A stretch of DNA of 64,000 bases. It comes from Bacteroidales bacterium (lineage in GTDB: Bacteria; Bacteroidota; Bacteroidia; Bacteroidales; Muribaculaceae). The stretch lies in NCBI GenBank assembly GCA_004552725.1, contig SFNM01000001.1, forward strand, positions 1 through 64,000, in the 5' to 3' direction. The translations under genes and the position numbers were made by a program. The notes beneath the pieces were generated by a model, which saw only the letters and a list, made by a program, of their open reading frames with translations, had not been told where the DNA came from and ran no database searches. Every line of letters starts with the position of its first letter. The first letter of the stretch is position 1. Positions 52,947 to 62,388 of the stretch are shown in pieces.

Positions 52947-54401
52947 GTGGAAGAAATTCGCGACATCGATGTAATCAAAACGTGGGCGCTCTCGTCCACG
53001 CTAAATTTCACACGCTATTTTTTCAAACAGCTCTATAAGCGCAAATTTGTGGTGGGTCGCCATCACATTCTCATCGCCGAGGCGCTCGACCGGGTATTCC
53101 GCGGCGAAAGCACACGCCTGATTATTAACATCGCCCCACGCTTCGGCAAAACGGAACTCGCGGTGAAGAACTTCATCGCCATGGGCTTAGCGCTCAACCC
53201 GCGAGCCAAATTTATCCATCTAAGTTATAGCGACGGCCTCGCCCGCGATAACAGCTGCGGAGTGCAAGCCATTATCCGCGACCCGCAATATATGAGGCTC
53301 TTCCCCGCCACAAGACCCACCAGTCGCAACTCGCAGAAATGGAGCACCACCGCCGGCGGCGGGCTTTATGCCGTATCTTCAGCCGGCCAAGTTACAGGCT
53401 TCGGCGCCGGCTTAGTTGACAACGAGGAGACCGCCGAACTTAGCCAAGAAATCGACGAGCTCAACGCCGTAAACCCGGGCACCTTTGGCGGCGCTATCGT
53501 TATCGACGACCCAATCAAGCCCGACGACGCCCGCTCCGAATTAGTGCGCAACAAGGTAAACCAAAAATTCGAAACCACAATCCGCAACCGCGTAAACAGC
53601 CGCAACACCCCGATCATAATCATCATGCAGCGCCTCGACATCGACGACCTCTGCGGCTACCTTCAGCGCATCGAACCGGAGCAGTGGGAAGTGCTCAGCC
53701 TTCCGGCATTATACACCGACGACCACGGCAAGGAGCAAGCGCTCTGGCCGTTCAAGATGGACACCGAGGAACTCCACAAGCTCCGCGACCTCGCCCCGTG
53801 GGTGTTTGAGACCCAATACATGCAGAACCCCCAGCCGCTCACGGGCTTAATGTACGAGCGGCCATTCAAGACATACGACGCGCTCCCGGTAACACGCCGG
53901 CATGTCATCAAAGCTTACGTCGACACGGCCGACACCGGCGACGACTACCTCTGCGCAATTATTTACGTGGAAACGGAAATCGGCAACTTCATTCTCGATG
54001 TATACTACACCAATGCCGCCATGGAAACCACCGAGCCGGAAACCGCCCGACTATTCACTCGCCACGGGGTGCAGCGTGCAATAATTGAGAGCAACAACGG
54101 CGGCCGAGGCTTCGCCCGAGCGGTCGAAAAGAACTGCCGCATCATAGGCAACAATTCCACCGCCTTCCAGTGGTTCACACAGACGCACAACAAAGACGTG
54201 CGCATCTTCAGCCACAGCGCCGAAGTGCAAAATCTTACATACTTCCCCACCGGCTGGGACAAGCGCTGGCCGCAATTTTGGAGCGCCATAGTCCACTTCA
54301 AAAAGGAAGGACGCAACGCACACGACGACGCACCGGACGCGCTCACCGGCACGGTCGAAAAGCGCACCGACAAGCCGCAACAATTAACAGCATTCTTTTA
54401 A
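52947..54401 (+). CDS. Terminase large subunit
   Basis: A 484-residue packaging ATPase and nuclease. It uses a GTG start. The Walker A-like INIAPRFGKTELAV lies near residue 62, the Walker B near PIIIIMQRLDIDDL, and the C-terminal RNase H-like nuclease follows (AYVDTADTGDDYLCA, ESNNGGRGFAR, HDDAPDAL). It cuts and pumps phage DNA into the head. Confidence 0.93.
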   Translation: MEEIRDIDVIKTWALSSTLNFTRYFFKQLYKRKFVVGRHHILIAEALDRVFRGESTRLIINIAPRFGKTELAVKNFIAMGLALNPRAKFIHLSYSDGLARDNSCGVQAIIRDPQYMRLFPATRPTSRNSQKWSTTAGGGLYAVSSAGQVTGFGAGLVDNEETAELSQEIDELNAVNPGTFGGAIVIDDPIKPDDARSELVRNKVNQKFETTIRNRVNSRNTPIIIIMQRLDIDDLCGYLQRIEPEQWEVLSLPALYTDDHGKEQALWPFKMDTEELHKLRDLAPWVFETQYMQNPQPLTGLMYERPFKTYDALPVTRRHVIKAYVDTADTGDDYLCAIIYVETEIGNFILDVYYTNAAMETTEPETARLFTRHGVQRAIIESNNGGRGFARAVEKNCRIIGNNSTAFQWFTQTHNKDVRIFSHSAEVQNLTYFPTGWDKRWPQFWSAIVHFKKEGRNAHDDAPDALTGTVEKRTDKPQQLTAFF

Positions 54402-54424
54402 CGACAATATAAACCCCAAACAAT

Positions 54425-55912
54425 ATGCCCACCAAATTACAGCAACTCCTCCAAGCCGGAGACTTCGGCGCATTAGTATCCGAGCTCCGCAACGGCCGCC
54501 TCGAGCCATCGCCGGCACCCACACACAACGCCGCCCAGTATGACCCCAAGCTCCACGCCATTAACGACCCGCTCCAGCGCCCCGACAAGCTGGTGAAGGT
54601 CGACCCCTCAGCCGAAGACTACGGCCAAGTTACCAGCATAAACCCGAACACCGAACTCACCAGCGATGCAGGTTTCCGCGTTGAGCGAGTGGCACGTATC
54701 GCTCTCGCCATTCAGAAACTCATCGTTAAACGCGCCGTGGCGTTTACATTCGGCAACCCCGTTATTTACTCCTCAGATGCCGCCACCGACCAAGAGCAAG
54801 AAGTGCTCCAGAGCGTCAAGCGCGTATTCGCCGACATCAAGGAGAACACGCTCAACCGCCGCATCGCCCGGTCGCTATTCAGCACCCAAGAGGTGGCGGA
54901 ATTGTGGTACCCGGTAGAGACTGCCACCGAACATAATATTTATGGCTTCCCCACGCGCTACAAATTCCGAGTGGCTATCTTTTCCCCGGTATTCGGCGAC
55001 AAGTTGTGGCCGTACTTCGACGACAGCCGCGACCTCATAGCATTCTCCCGCGAGTTCACTCGCAAGGATGCCGACGGTCAAACCCGCAACTATTTCGAAA
55101 CGTACACCGCCGATGCGCATTACTTATGGACAGCTCAAAGTAAGGACAACACCACCGGTAACTGGGAGATGGCCGAGGGCTACCCCAAGGCTCTCCCCAT
55201 TGGCAAAATTCCGGTGGTTTATGCCTCACAGCCGCAAACAGAGTGGGCAGACGTTCAGAACCTTATCGACAGGCTCGAAAAACTTTTGAGCAACTACGCC
55301 GACACCAACGACTACCACGCCTCGCCCAAAATCTTCGTCCAAGGCAGCATCAAAGGCTTCGCCCGCAAAGGCGAGGCCGGCGCAATCATAGAAGGCGAAG
55401 ACGGAGCCTCGGCGCAATACCTGAGCTGGCAAAGCGCGCCGGAGAGCGTCCGCCTCGAAATCGACACCCTGCTGCGGATGGTGTACACCATCACCCAAAC
55501 CCCGGACATCAGCTTCGACACGGTCAAGGGCATCGGAGCGGTGAGCGGCACCGCCCTGCGGCTTATGTTCTTAGACGCGCACCTCAAAGTGCAGGACAAA
55601 GCTGAGATATTCGACGAGTACCTCCAGCGCCGCTGCAACATCGTTAAAGCCTACATCGCCCAAGCCGCAATAAAGATGGCACCGGCGGCTCAATCGCTTA
55701 TCATTCGTCCCAAGATAACACCCTACATCATCGAAGACGAGCTAAGCAAAGTTAACATCCTCCAAGCCGCCAACGGCGGAAAGCAAATGGCCAGCCGCGC
55801 CGAAACAATTCGCCGCTTAGGATGGGCAGACGACGTGGCAGCCGAAGAAGCTGCCATCATCGCCGAGGAAGAAGCTGCCAATTCATTCGCCGAGGGCGAG
55901 CCAACATTTTAG
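54425..55912 (+). CDS. Portal protein (SPP1-type)
   Basis: A 495-residue portal. Start MPTKLQQLLQAGDFG. RVARIALAIQKLIVKRAVAF, VVYASQPQTEWADVQNLIDRL and SGTALRLMFLDAHLKV are of the SPP1 gp6-like portal family. The C-terminus is acidic. It forms the DNA entry ring and sits before the head protein. Confidence 0.9.
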   Translation: MPTKLQQLLQAGDFGALVSELRNGRLEPSPAPTHNAAQYDPKLHAINDPLQRPDKLVKVDPSAEDYGQVTSINPNTELTSDAGFRVERVARIALAIQKLIVKRAVAFTFGNPVIYSSDAATDQEQEVLQSVKRVFADIKENTLNRRIARSLFSTQEVAELWYPVETATEHNIYGFPTRYKFRVAIFSPVFGDKLWPYFDDSRDLIAFSREFTRKDADGQTRNYFETYTADAHYLWTAQSKDNTTGNWEMAEGYPKALPIGKIPVVYASQPQTEWADVQNLIDRLEKLLSNYADTNDYHASPKIFVQGSIKGFARKGEAGAIIEGEDGASAQYLSWQSAPESVRLEIDTLLRMVYTITQTPDISFDTVKGIGAVSGTALRLMFLDAHLKVQDKAEIFDEYLQRRCNIVKAYIAQAAIKMAPAAQSLIIRPKITPYIIEDELSKVNILQAANGGKQMASRAETIRRLGWADDVAAEEAAIIAEEEAANSFAEGEPTF

Positions 55913-55915
55913 CAG

Positions 55916-57565
55916 ATGGCCGGAACAACCCGCAAATCACTCATCACACGGCTCCGCGGCTACGACACGCAGCACACGCGGGCGACCAACCGTTATGCCA
56001 ACCAAATAGCAGCCATTTACAACGAGGCCGCCAAAGAGTTCGCGCAGTTAGCCGCGGGGCTAAACTTCGATCCAGACAAGCCATTCACTTTTGCCGATTA
56101 TCCACAGGCCAACAAGCGCGCCGCCCAAATATTAGCCGACATGACACGCCGAGTGCGCCAAGTGGTCGAAACCGGCACCACCGCGGAATGGGCACGCGCC
56201 AACGCCCGCGCCGATGAGTATTTATTTAGCATACTTCAGCGCGGCAAGCTGACCCCGCAGGAGCTCGCCCAATATGCCGACCGCAACCTCGAAGCCCTCA
56301 AAGCATTCCAAACCCGCACCACCAACGGCCTCAACCTTAGCGACAGAGTGTGGCGCATTAACCGGCAATTCAACGGACAAATGGAATTAGCCATCGACGT
56401 AGCCCTCGGCGATGGACGCAGCGCCGCCGAACTTAGCCGCGACGTTCGCGGACTATTGAACCAGCCGGACAAACTATTTCGCCGCGTTCGCGACAAATAC
56501 GGCAACCTGCAGCTCAGCCGAGCCGCCGCGCTATATCACCCCGGCCGAGGCGTTTATCGAAGCAGCGCCATGAACGCCATGCGCCTCGCCCGAACGGAGA
56601 TTAACATGGCATATAAAACGGCCGACTGGCAACGATGGCAACAGCTCGATTTTGTTGTCGGCATTCGCATCAGCCTCAGCAACAACCACACCATCAAGGA
56701 CAGCAAAGGCCGAGAGCGCCCGTTCGTTGATATTTGCGACGAGTTAGCGGGCGACTATCCCAAGCAATTCAAATTCACCGGCTGGCACCCGCAATGCAGG
56801 TGCTTAGTCACCCCGATACTCCAAACGCAGGGCGAGATGCGCAAGGAACGCCGCGAAAGACTTCAGGCCATCATGGACGGCAAAGAATACCAGCGCGCGC
56901 CTTCACGGAACAAAATTGTAGACCTCCCGCAATGCTTCAGAAACCATATAACCGCAATAGCAGAGCGAAGCGAATCATGGGCTTCACAACCGTATTACAT
57001 TCGGGACAATTTCAAGGGCGGCACAATTGCCGGCGGACTTAATGACGCTATCCCACAGACGGCAACGCAGCTAATTATAGATCCACACAAACATCCACCA
57101 TACACCCAAGCTGGAGTCTTCAGTGCGCACCAAACGAACCGTGGCTCGCTTCAAATCAGTTCAAAACACGGCAAAAAGGAGAAGCGCGAGAACATATCAG
57201 TGGGGGCTTATTTAGCCAATAAATACGGGTATAATATTTACTTGTTAGACGTCAACTCCGGAAATAAAAATGCGGATTCATACAATGAGACTTTAGGCGT
57301 TTATCAAGAATATAAGGTAAATACAACAAGCTCAAGGTCGGCCATAGACCACCTGCTAAGAAAAGGCGCAAAACAAGCCGACCATATAGTCTTGCGTATA
57401 GAATCTAATATTTCACTTAAAGATTTAAGTGATGCTATAAATGACCGAGTACAACGCACCGGCATTAAAACAGTAACCGTAATAATTGATGGCAAAGACC
57501 GGACATTCACACGTGAAGAAATTACGAGAGACAGGTTCTTAATAAATAAAGCAGACTTGCAATAA
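55916..57565 (+). CDS. Minor head protein with C-terminal nuclease-like toxin domain
   Basis: A 549-residue fusion. Residues 1-330 are a SPP1 gp7/Mu F-like head morphogenesis protein (ARTEINMAYKTADWQRWQQL, FKFTGWHPQCRCLVTPIL). From about 345 to the end the sequence is AT-richer and resembles CdiA-type tRNA nuclease / BECR-fold toxin domains (ISVGAYLANKYGYNIYLLD, NADSYNE, YQEYKVNTTSS, KGAKQADHIVLRIE). The Asp/Glu/Lys pattern is as in that fold. No immunity gene is seen downstream. It may act in conflict with other phages or hosts, or be processed before head assembly. Confidence 0.85.
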   Translation: MAGTTRKSLITRLRGYDTQHTRATNRYANQIAAIYNEAAKEFAQLAAGLNFDPDKPFTFADYPQANKRAAQILADMTRRVRQVVETGTTAEWARANARADEYLFSILQRGKLTPQELAQYADRNLEALKAFQTRTTNGLNLSDRVWRINRQFNGQMELAIDVALGDGRSAAELSRDVRGLLNQPDKLFRRVRDKYGNLQLSRAAALYHPGRGVYRSSAMNAMRLARTEINMAYKTADWQRWQQLDFVVGIRISLSNNHTIKDSKGRERPFVDICDELAGDYPKQFKFTGWHPQCRCLVTPILQTQGEMRKERRERLQAIMDGKEYQRAPSRNKIVDLPQCFRNHITAIAERSESWASQPYYIRDNFKGGTIAGGLNDAIPQTATQLIIDPHKHPPYTQAGVFSAHQTNRGSLQISSKHGKKEKRENISVGAYLANKYGYNIYLLDVNSGNKNADSYNETLGVYQEYKVNTTSSRSAIDHLLRKGAKQADHIVLRIESNISLKDLSDAINDRVQRTGIKTVTVIIDGKDRTFTREEITRDRFLINKADLQ

Positions 57566-57580
57566 TTTACAAGTCTGCAA

Positions 57581-57603
57581 GGCGGGGCTCAACCCCGTTT
57601 CGG
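57581..57603 (+). terminator. Weak terminator after the head protein gene
   Basis: CGGGG-CTCAA-CCCCG then TTTCGGG. Five base pairs only. Confidence 0.45.
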
Positions 57604-57660
57604 GCGTAGAACCGATGCAAAGTTACAAAAAATTTTCGAACAATACAAAAAAATCAAAAA

Positions 57661-57716
57661 TTTCGATAACTCAACTCAAAAAAATATTGCAGTATTAAGA
57701 TAATACACTATATTTG
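57661..57716 (+). promoter_or_regulatory. Prophage promoter with TTCGATAACT box (second copy)
   Basis: TTTCGATAACT (57661-57671), TTG at 57687-57689, a 19-nt spacer and TATATTTG at 57709-57716. It drives the scaffold/capsid genes. The transcript start near 57723 decides the start at 57741. Confidence 0.8.
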
Positions 57717-57740
57717 CACCGTAATTATAATTATAACCGC

Positions 57741-58445
57741 ATGCTTAAAATAGAAGAAATCCTCGCGCTACTTACTACCAAATTCCAAGGCGCGCGCAAA
57801 GACGGCCTCGAACAACTGGCGGCCGCTATCAGCCTACAGTGTCAGACCATCGACCAAGCCCAAGCCATCGTCGACGCCTTCAGCGAAGACGCGGTCAACG
57901 GCTTCATCACCAACTGGCGCAAGAAGACCGACGCTGAAATCACCAAAGCCACAACCGCCCGCGAGAAGTCACTCAAAGAAAAATACGACTTCATCGAGAA
58001 GAACAAGCCCCAGGGCGAGCCGGCTGACAACGGCGCCGAACCCTCGAAGCCGGAAGGAATCACCCTCGAAGCAATCGGCAAACTCATCGAAGAGCGGATG
58101 GCGGGCGTTATGAAGACCATCTCCGCAAAAGAGGCTGCCAAAGACTATCGCTCCACATTCGAAAAAGCTATCACCGATGCAGGCGTTAAAGGCCGCCAGC
58201 GCGACATGATGCTCCGCAACTTTGACCGAGCAAACACATTCGCCACCCCAGAAGACTTTAACGCATACCTCGAAGAAGCAAAAGGCGACATTCAAGCCAT
58301 CGCCCAAGAACAGGCCGACACCTCCCTCGCAGGCCAAGGCAAACCCATCTACGGAGCCGTGAACGCAGATGGAGTGAGCAAAGGCGTAGCCGACTTCATC
58401 GCCGCACAGCAAGCCACCGACAAGCTCGGCGGCAAAGAAATCTAA
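57741..58445 (+). CDS. Capsid scaffold-like protein
   Basis: A 234-residue Glu/Lys-rich helical protein (start MLKIEEILALL). Such proteins precede the capsid gene and guide assembly. FEKAITDAGVKGRQRDMMLRN and KGDIQAIAQEQADTSLAGQG fit phage scaffolds. No protease motif seen. Confidence 0.7.
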   Translation: MLKIEEILALLTTKFQGARKDGLEQLAAAISLQCQTIDQAQAIVDAFSEDAVNGFITNWRKKTDAEITKATTAREKSLKEKYDFIEKNKPQGEPADNGAEPSKPEGITLEAIGKLIEERMAGVMKTISAKEAAKDYRSTFEKAITDAGVKGRQRDMMLRNFDRANTFATPEDFNAYLEEAKGDIQAIAQEQADTSLAGQGKPIYGAVNADGVSKGVADFIAAQQATDKLGGKEI

Positions 58446-58464
58446 CAACTTAACTATTTAGCCA

Positions 58465-59043
58465 ATGTTACAAATTACCCGCAAGCAGGACAAGCGCATC
58501 GTGCGAGCCTGTACCCATAATTTGGCCGACATCCCCAATGGCGTAACCGTAAGCGTGGCCGACCTCATCGCCGGCGGCGTTATCCCCGAAGGCGCATTTA
58601 TCGGCGCCGACTCGGCCGGCCTCTACCACCTTATCAAGACCGCCAAAATCATCGAAGCCGCAGGCTCCAGCGCCACCGACTACAAGGTGGCAAAAGGCCA
58701 TCACTTCAAAGTGGGCGACTTCGTAGCACCGGATGCCGGCGCTCAATCCTACGCTATCACCGCCATCGACAGCACCACCTCCGGCGCTTACGATGTTATC
58801 ACCGTAGCCACCACCCTCGGCAAAGCGCTCAACGAAGGCGACGCATTAGTGCAAGTGGCCGCTGCCGCTTCCAAGGCCGTATTCCAGTACGCTCCCAAAG
58901 CAGTGCTCGGCGATTCCTATCCCGTGGAAGCCCTCGGCAACCACACCGCCGTGGCCGTCACCATCGGCCAATTCAAGGCCGCCCTCGCGCCCGTCAGCAC
59001 CGCCGCGTTGCGCGCCGCCCTTCCCACCGTTAATTTCATTTAA
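58465..59043 (+). CDS. Head decoration-like protein
   Basis: A 192-residue beta-rich protein (VRACTHNLADIPNGVTVSVA, KGHHFKVGDFVAPDAGAQS). It lies between scaffold-like and capsid genes, so a decoration or head-fibre role is likely. No family signature is certain. Confidence 0.65.
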   Translation: MLQITRKQDKRIVRACTHNLADIPNGVTVSVADLIAGGVIPEGAFIGADSAGLYHLIKTAKIIEAAGSSATDYKVAKGHHFKVGDFVAPDAGAQSYAITAIDSTTSGAYDVITVATTLGKALNEGDALVQVAAAASKAVFQYAPKAVLGDSYPVEALGNHTAVAVTIGQFKAALAPVSTAALRAALPTVNFI

Positions 59044-59065
59044 TCACCGCTAAATCGACCGCATT

Positions 59066-60160
59066 ATGATTCCAACCTTAATGAGAGGCCTCAACGAGCG
59101 CGACATGAACGCCGTGGTCAATTCCTACGAATTGAAAGAATTTTACTACCCCACGCTCTTCCCGCTCCGCGAGAACTACACCCTCACATGGAAGACCCTC
59201 GAAGCCCAAGCCGGCCTGCGTATTGCCGCCGACCTGGTAGCCCGTGGTGCTTCCGTCGACAAAAAGACCCGCGAAGCAATCGCACGCCTTCAAGGCGACA
59301 TCCCCAAAATCTCCGTCAAGCGAGTTAAAGACGATGAAGCGCTCAACGAGTACGACATCATGCTCGCCATGACTTCGCAGAACCCCGACCTCCGCGCTAT
59401 TGTAGAATTTTGGGCTGAAGACACCAACTTCTGCTGGAACGCCGTGGCCGCACGTATTGAGTGGCTCGCCCTCACCCAAATCTCCCTCGGCAAAATCCCC
59501 GTGACCGCCGACAACAACGTCAGCGTCATCACAGAATATGAAGTGGATTATCAAATCCCCGCAGAGCGCAAGCTCGGCACCGACTTGGCATGGAGCAACC
59601 CGCAGACCGCCAAACCCATCTCGGCCGACTTCAAAGCCATTTTGAAAAAAGCCAAGAAAGACGGCGTCAGCCTCAAATTCGCCTTCATGAACTCCGACAC
59701 ATTCGCCAACTTTGCCGAGTGCGCCGAAGTGCAGCGCATCGCCGCCAGCTTCGCCCAGAACGCTCTCAACATACAGCAGACCCCGAGCGTGGAACAGGTA
59801 AACACCGCACTCGCTCGCCTTCCCTACCTCAAAGGCTTGCAAATTGTGGTTATCGACCAAGACATCACCCTCGAACTCGCCGACGGCACACGCAAAACCG
59901 GCAACCCCTTTGCCGACGACGTTGTTATGTTCAGCGAATCGAAAGTTCTCGGCACCACCTTCTGGAAGAAACCGGCCGACGCCAACGTCACCGGTTCAGT
60001 ATCCATCAAGGCGCAGAACGGCCACACCCTAATCAAGAAGTTCGCAGTTGAAGAACCTCTGCAGGAAGTCACCATGGGCATCGCCAATGCATTCCCCGCA
60101 TGGGTGACCAGCCAACGCAGCTGGCTCCTCGATACCGCCCACACTGACTGGAGCCACTAA
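59066..60160 (+). CDS. Major capsid protein (E-family-like)
   Basis: A 364-residue HK97-fold-type protein. MLAMTSQNPDLRAIVEFWAED, IEWLALTQISLGKIPV and TGNPFADDVVMFSESKVLG match the capsid protein E group. It is the most likely shell protein. A strong terminator follows. Confidence 0.88.
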   Translation: MIPTLMRGLNERDMNAVVNSYELKEFYYPTLFPLRENYTLTWKTLEAQAGLRIAADLVARGASVDKKTREAIARLQGDIPKISVKRVKDDEALNEYDIMLAMTSQNPDLRAIVEFWAEDTNFCWNAVAARIEWLALTQISLGKIPVTADNNVSVITEYEVDYQIPAERKLGTDLAWSNPQTAKPISADFKAILKKAKKDGVSLKFAFMNSDTFANFAECAEVQRIAASFAQNALNIQQTPSVEQVNTALARLPYLKGLQIVVIDQDITLELADGTRKTGNPFADDVVMFSESKVLGTTFWKKPADANVTGSVSIKAQNGHTLIKKFAVEEPLQEVTMGIANAFPAWVTSQRSWLLDTAHTDWSH

Positions 60161-60166
60161 TAACCC

Positions 60167-60201
60167 GCCGTGGGCGAGTTCGCGCCGCCCACGGCTTTTT
60201 T
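60167..60201 (+). terminator. Terminator after the capsid gene
   Basis: GCCGTGGGCG/CGCCCACGGC (60167-60176 with 60186-60195) then TTTTTT. Confidence 0.9.
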
Positions 60202-60213
60202 ACCGACTAAGTT

Positions 60214-60525
60214 ATGACCTACAAAGAATGGATGACCGCCACAGCCGCCCGCTTCGGGCTTAATGCCGCCGAAGTGGAACTGATTCTCGTTAACCAAGCC
60301 GGAGCAATTCCCGACCCGTTAGCGGAAGTTGACACCACCACGGCAAAACGCGCCCTTTGCGCCGAGTTCGCCACGCTTATCCCGTTAGCGAACGTAAGCG
60401 AAGGCGGCTACAGCGTTAGCTGGAACTTCGAGGCCATTAAATTCTGGTATAACCAAACCTGCAGCGAGCTCGGCATCACCCCGCAGGGCAAGCCAACGGT
60501 TAAAAACCGCTCAAATTTATGGTGA
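60214..60525 (+). CDS. Head-tail connector-like protein (DUF6706-like)
   Basis: A 103-residue helical protein (MTYKEWMTATAARFGLNAAE, FWYNQTCSELGIT). Position and helical pattern fit a head completion/connector protein. The family name is from memory. Confidence 0.65.
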   Translation: MTYKEWMTATAARFGLNAAEVELILVNQAGAIPDPLAEVDTTTAKRALCAEFATLIPLANVSEGGYSVSWNFEAIKFWYNQTCSELGITPQGKPTVKNRSNLW

Positions 60526-60917
60526 ACATTTCCGCAGTCATCGCCGACAAATACCCGCACTTCATTTATTTTTGCGCCACTTCCGAATCGGGGCAAGACC
60601 AACACGGAGGCTGGAGAGAAAGCGAAGAGCGGTGGCAGTTAGCCGGCAAAGGCCGAGAGGAAACAGACGGCAAGGGTAACAACACCCCGGCAGCCGGCGG
60701 CACCATTACCACATTCGCCGCTACCATCTACCTGCCGCAGGGCTTCCCACGCATACCCGAGGGAGCGCAAGTGGTAGTGGCAAATGAAGCGGTCGACACC
60801 GCCGGCATCGCCACAGCAGAGGCACGACAGGCATTAACAAGGTCGGGTGTTATTCGTATCTCCGGCATCTGCCAAAAGTTTGACCCCGGAAGGCTTCATT
60901 CGCGATTATGGCTATAA
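60519..60917 (+). CDS. Head closure-like protein
   Basis: A 132-residue beta-rich protein (FAATIYLPQGFPRIPEGAQV, then GVIRISGICQKFDPGRLH). Overlaps both neighbours by a few bases. Role by position. Confidence 0.6.
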   Translation: MVNISAVIADKYPHFIYFCATSESGQDQHGGWRESEERWQLAGKGREETDGKGNNTPAAGGTITTFAATIYLPQGFPRIPEGAQVVVANEAVDTAGIATAEARQALTRSGVIRISGICQKFDPGRLHSRLWL

Positions 60918-61381
60918 CTCCCAAGTTTAACATCGCCGACATCTCGGCCAAGTTTGATGCACTTCTCGATTTCATCAACGACGAAACCGTGAAGGTGCTT
61001 CAACGAGCAGGAGAGCAGGCCGTGACCCACGCGAGAACCATCCCGCCACCAGACCAAGGCGGCCGCGGCTTCAAAGACCGCACCGCCAACCTCCGCTCCT
61101 CCATCGGCTACGGCGTTTATTACGACGGCCAAATGATAGTGGGGCAGTGGCCGGGCAAAGCCCCGGAAGGCAAAGCCCAAGGTCGGGCATTAGCCGACAG
61201 CGCCGCCAAAGGCAAAAAAGGCTTCGCCCTAATTGTAACCGCCGGCATGTATTATGCGGTGTACGTCGAGAGCAAAGGCCGCGACGTACTCACCTCGGCA
61301 GAGCAGAAGGCGGCTCAATGGGTCAAAGACGAAATGGCAGACATCCGCAAAGCGATTTTAGAATACTGGAAAAAGTTATGA
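60908..61381 (+). CDS. HK97 gp10-like tail component
   Basis: A 157-residue protein. THARTIPPPDQGGRGFKDRT and TANLRSSIGYGVYYDGQMI match the HK97 gp10 family, a tail completion protein. Confidence 0.8.
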   Translation: MAITPKFNIADISAKFDALLDFINDETVKVLQRAGEQAVTHARTIPPPDQGGRGFKDRTANLRSSIGYGVYYDGQMIVGQWPGKAPEGKAQGRALADSAAKGKKGFALIVTAGMYYAVYVESKGRDVLTSAEQKAAQWVKDEMADIRKAILEYWKKL

Positions 61382-61794
61382 CACATTACAGCAGCATCGA
61401 CACCGACGACATTCTCTTCAGTCTTATCACTTCCGCCATCAGAGAGGGAGCGGTTACAATCAACGGCATCGTGTGCCCGCAGGACGACCGGCCGGACACC
61501 AGCACCACCGAAGACATCGTAATCAACACCATCGCGCTGACAGTGGAGAAGCCTCAAGACGGCACCTCAAACATCAACATTTACGTGCCGGACAAACGGG
61601 CAGTGGTAAGGGGCAAAGAGCAAAGCTCGGCCAACCGCGCCCGGCTTAAGCAAATCGGCGATGACATTCTGCGATACATCGAACAAGTCAACATTCCGGA
61701 ATTAGAAATCTGGACGGAAAGCGACACCATCATTAACGAGCCGTCAGCCGGCCAGCACTATCGCAACATTCGCATTAAATGGAGCATTCATTAA
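61378..61794 (+). CDS. Tail terminator-like protein
   Basis: A 138-residue protein (start MTHYSSIDTDDILFSLITSA). It overlaps the gp10-like stop as ATGA, so a longer frame is not used. Small size and place before the tail tube suggest a tail terminator. Confidence 0.65.
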   Translation: MTHYSSIDTDDILFSLITSAIREGAVTINGIVCPQDDRPDTSTTEDIVINTIALTVEKPQDGTSNINIYVPDKRAVVRGKEQSSANRARLKQIGDDILRYIEQVNIPELEIWTESDTIINEPSAGQHYRNIRIKWSIH

Positions 61795-61807
61795 AATTCA
61801 AAAAACC

Positions 61808-62317
61808 ATGAGCAAAAATATTATTACCTTAGGCCTCTCGGCCATTTTGGGCTCTTCCACCGAACTCGCCAGCGCGGAAGGCGCATTCGTTGAAGACGGT
61901 TACACCAACTTCGGCAAAACCTACGAAGGCACCGCCAAGCTCACCCAAGAAGACGGTGAAGAAACCGAATTTTACAGCGAAGAAAACGACGACCCCGAAG
62001 AAGTCATCACCAAGGAGGGTAAAACCACCCTCGAGTTCGCGATTATGGATCCCAGCCTCGAAGTTATCGCCCGCCTTTTCGGCAGCGAAGTGGCTACCGA
62101 CGTGTGGGCTTACCCCGACGCCGTGGCCGACAAGGAAGAATCCATCATCGTAAAACCCCGCAAAGGCCTCTCCTTCCACATCGCTCGCGGCCGCATTAAG
62201 GCCAAATTCAACGCCGCCTTCAGCAAGAAGGAAATCGTGCTTATCGAAGTAAAAGTCACCGCGCTCAAACCCACCAACTCCGGTGTGGCCAAAATGTACA
62301 TCAAAAAACTCGCATAA
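61808..62317 (+). CDS. Major tail tube protein
   Basis: A 169-residue beta-rich protein (KTYEGTAKLTQEDGEETEFY, KGLSFHIARGRIKAKFNAAF). Its length, position and terminator after it fit a siphophage tail tube. Confidence 0.8.
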   Translation: MSKNIITLGLSAILGSSTELASAEGAFVEDGYTNFGKTYEGTAKLTQEDGEETEFYSEENDDPEEVITKEGKTTLEFAIMDPSLEVIARLFGSEVATDVWAYPDAVADKEESIIVKPRKGLSFHIARGRIKAKFNAAFSKKEIVLIEVKVTALKPTNSGVAKMYIKKLA

Positions 62318-62337
62318 TTGCGGGGCAACCATACACC

Positions 62338-62376
62338 CAAATAAAGCCCTGTGCCCCACCGCCGGGGCTTTATTTT
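62338..62376 (+). terminator. Terminator after the tail tube gene
   Basis: AAATAAAGCCC/GGGCTTTATTT (62338-62348 with 62365-62375), 16-nt loop, T-rich. Confidence 0.85.
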
Positions 62377-62388
62377 AATTCGTAACCC

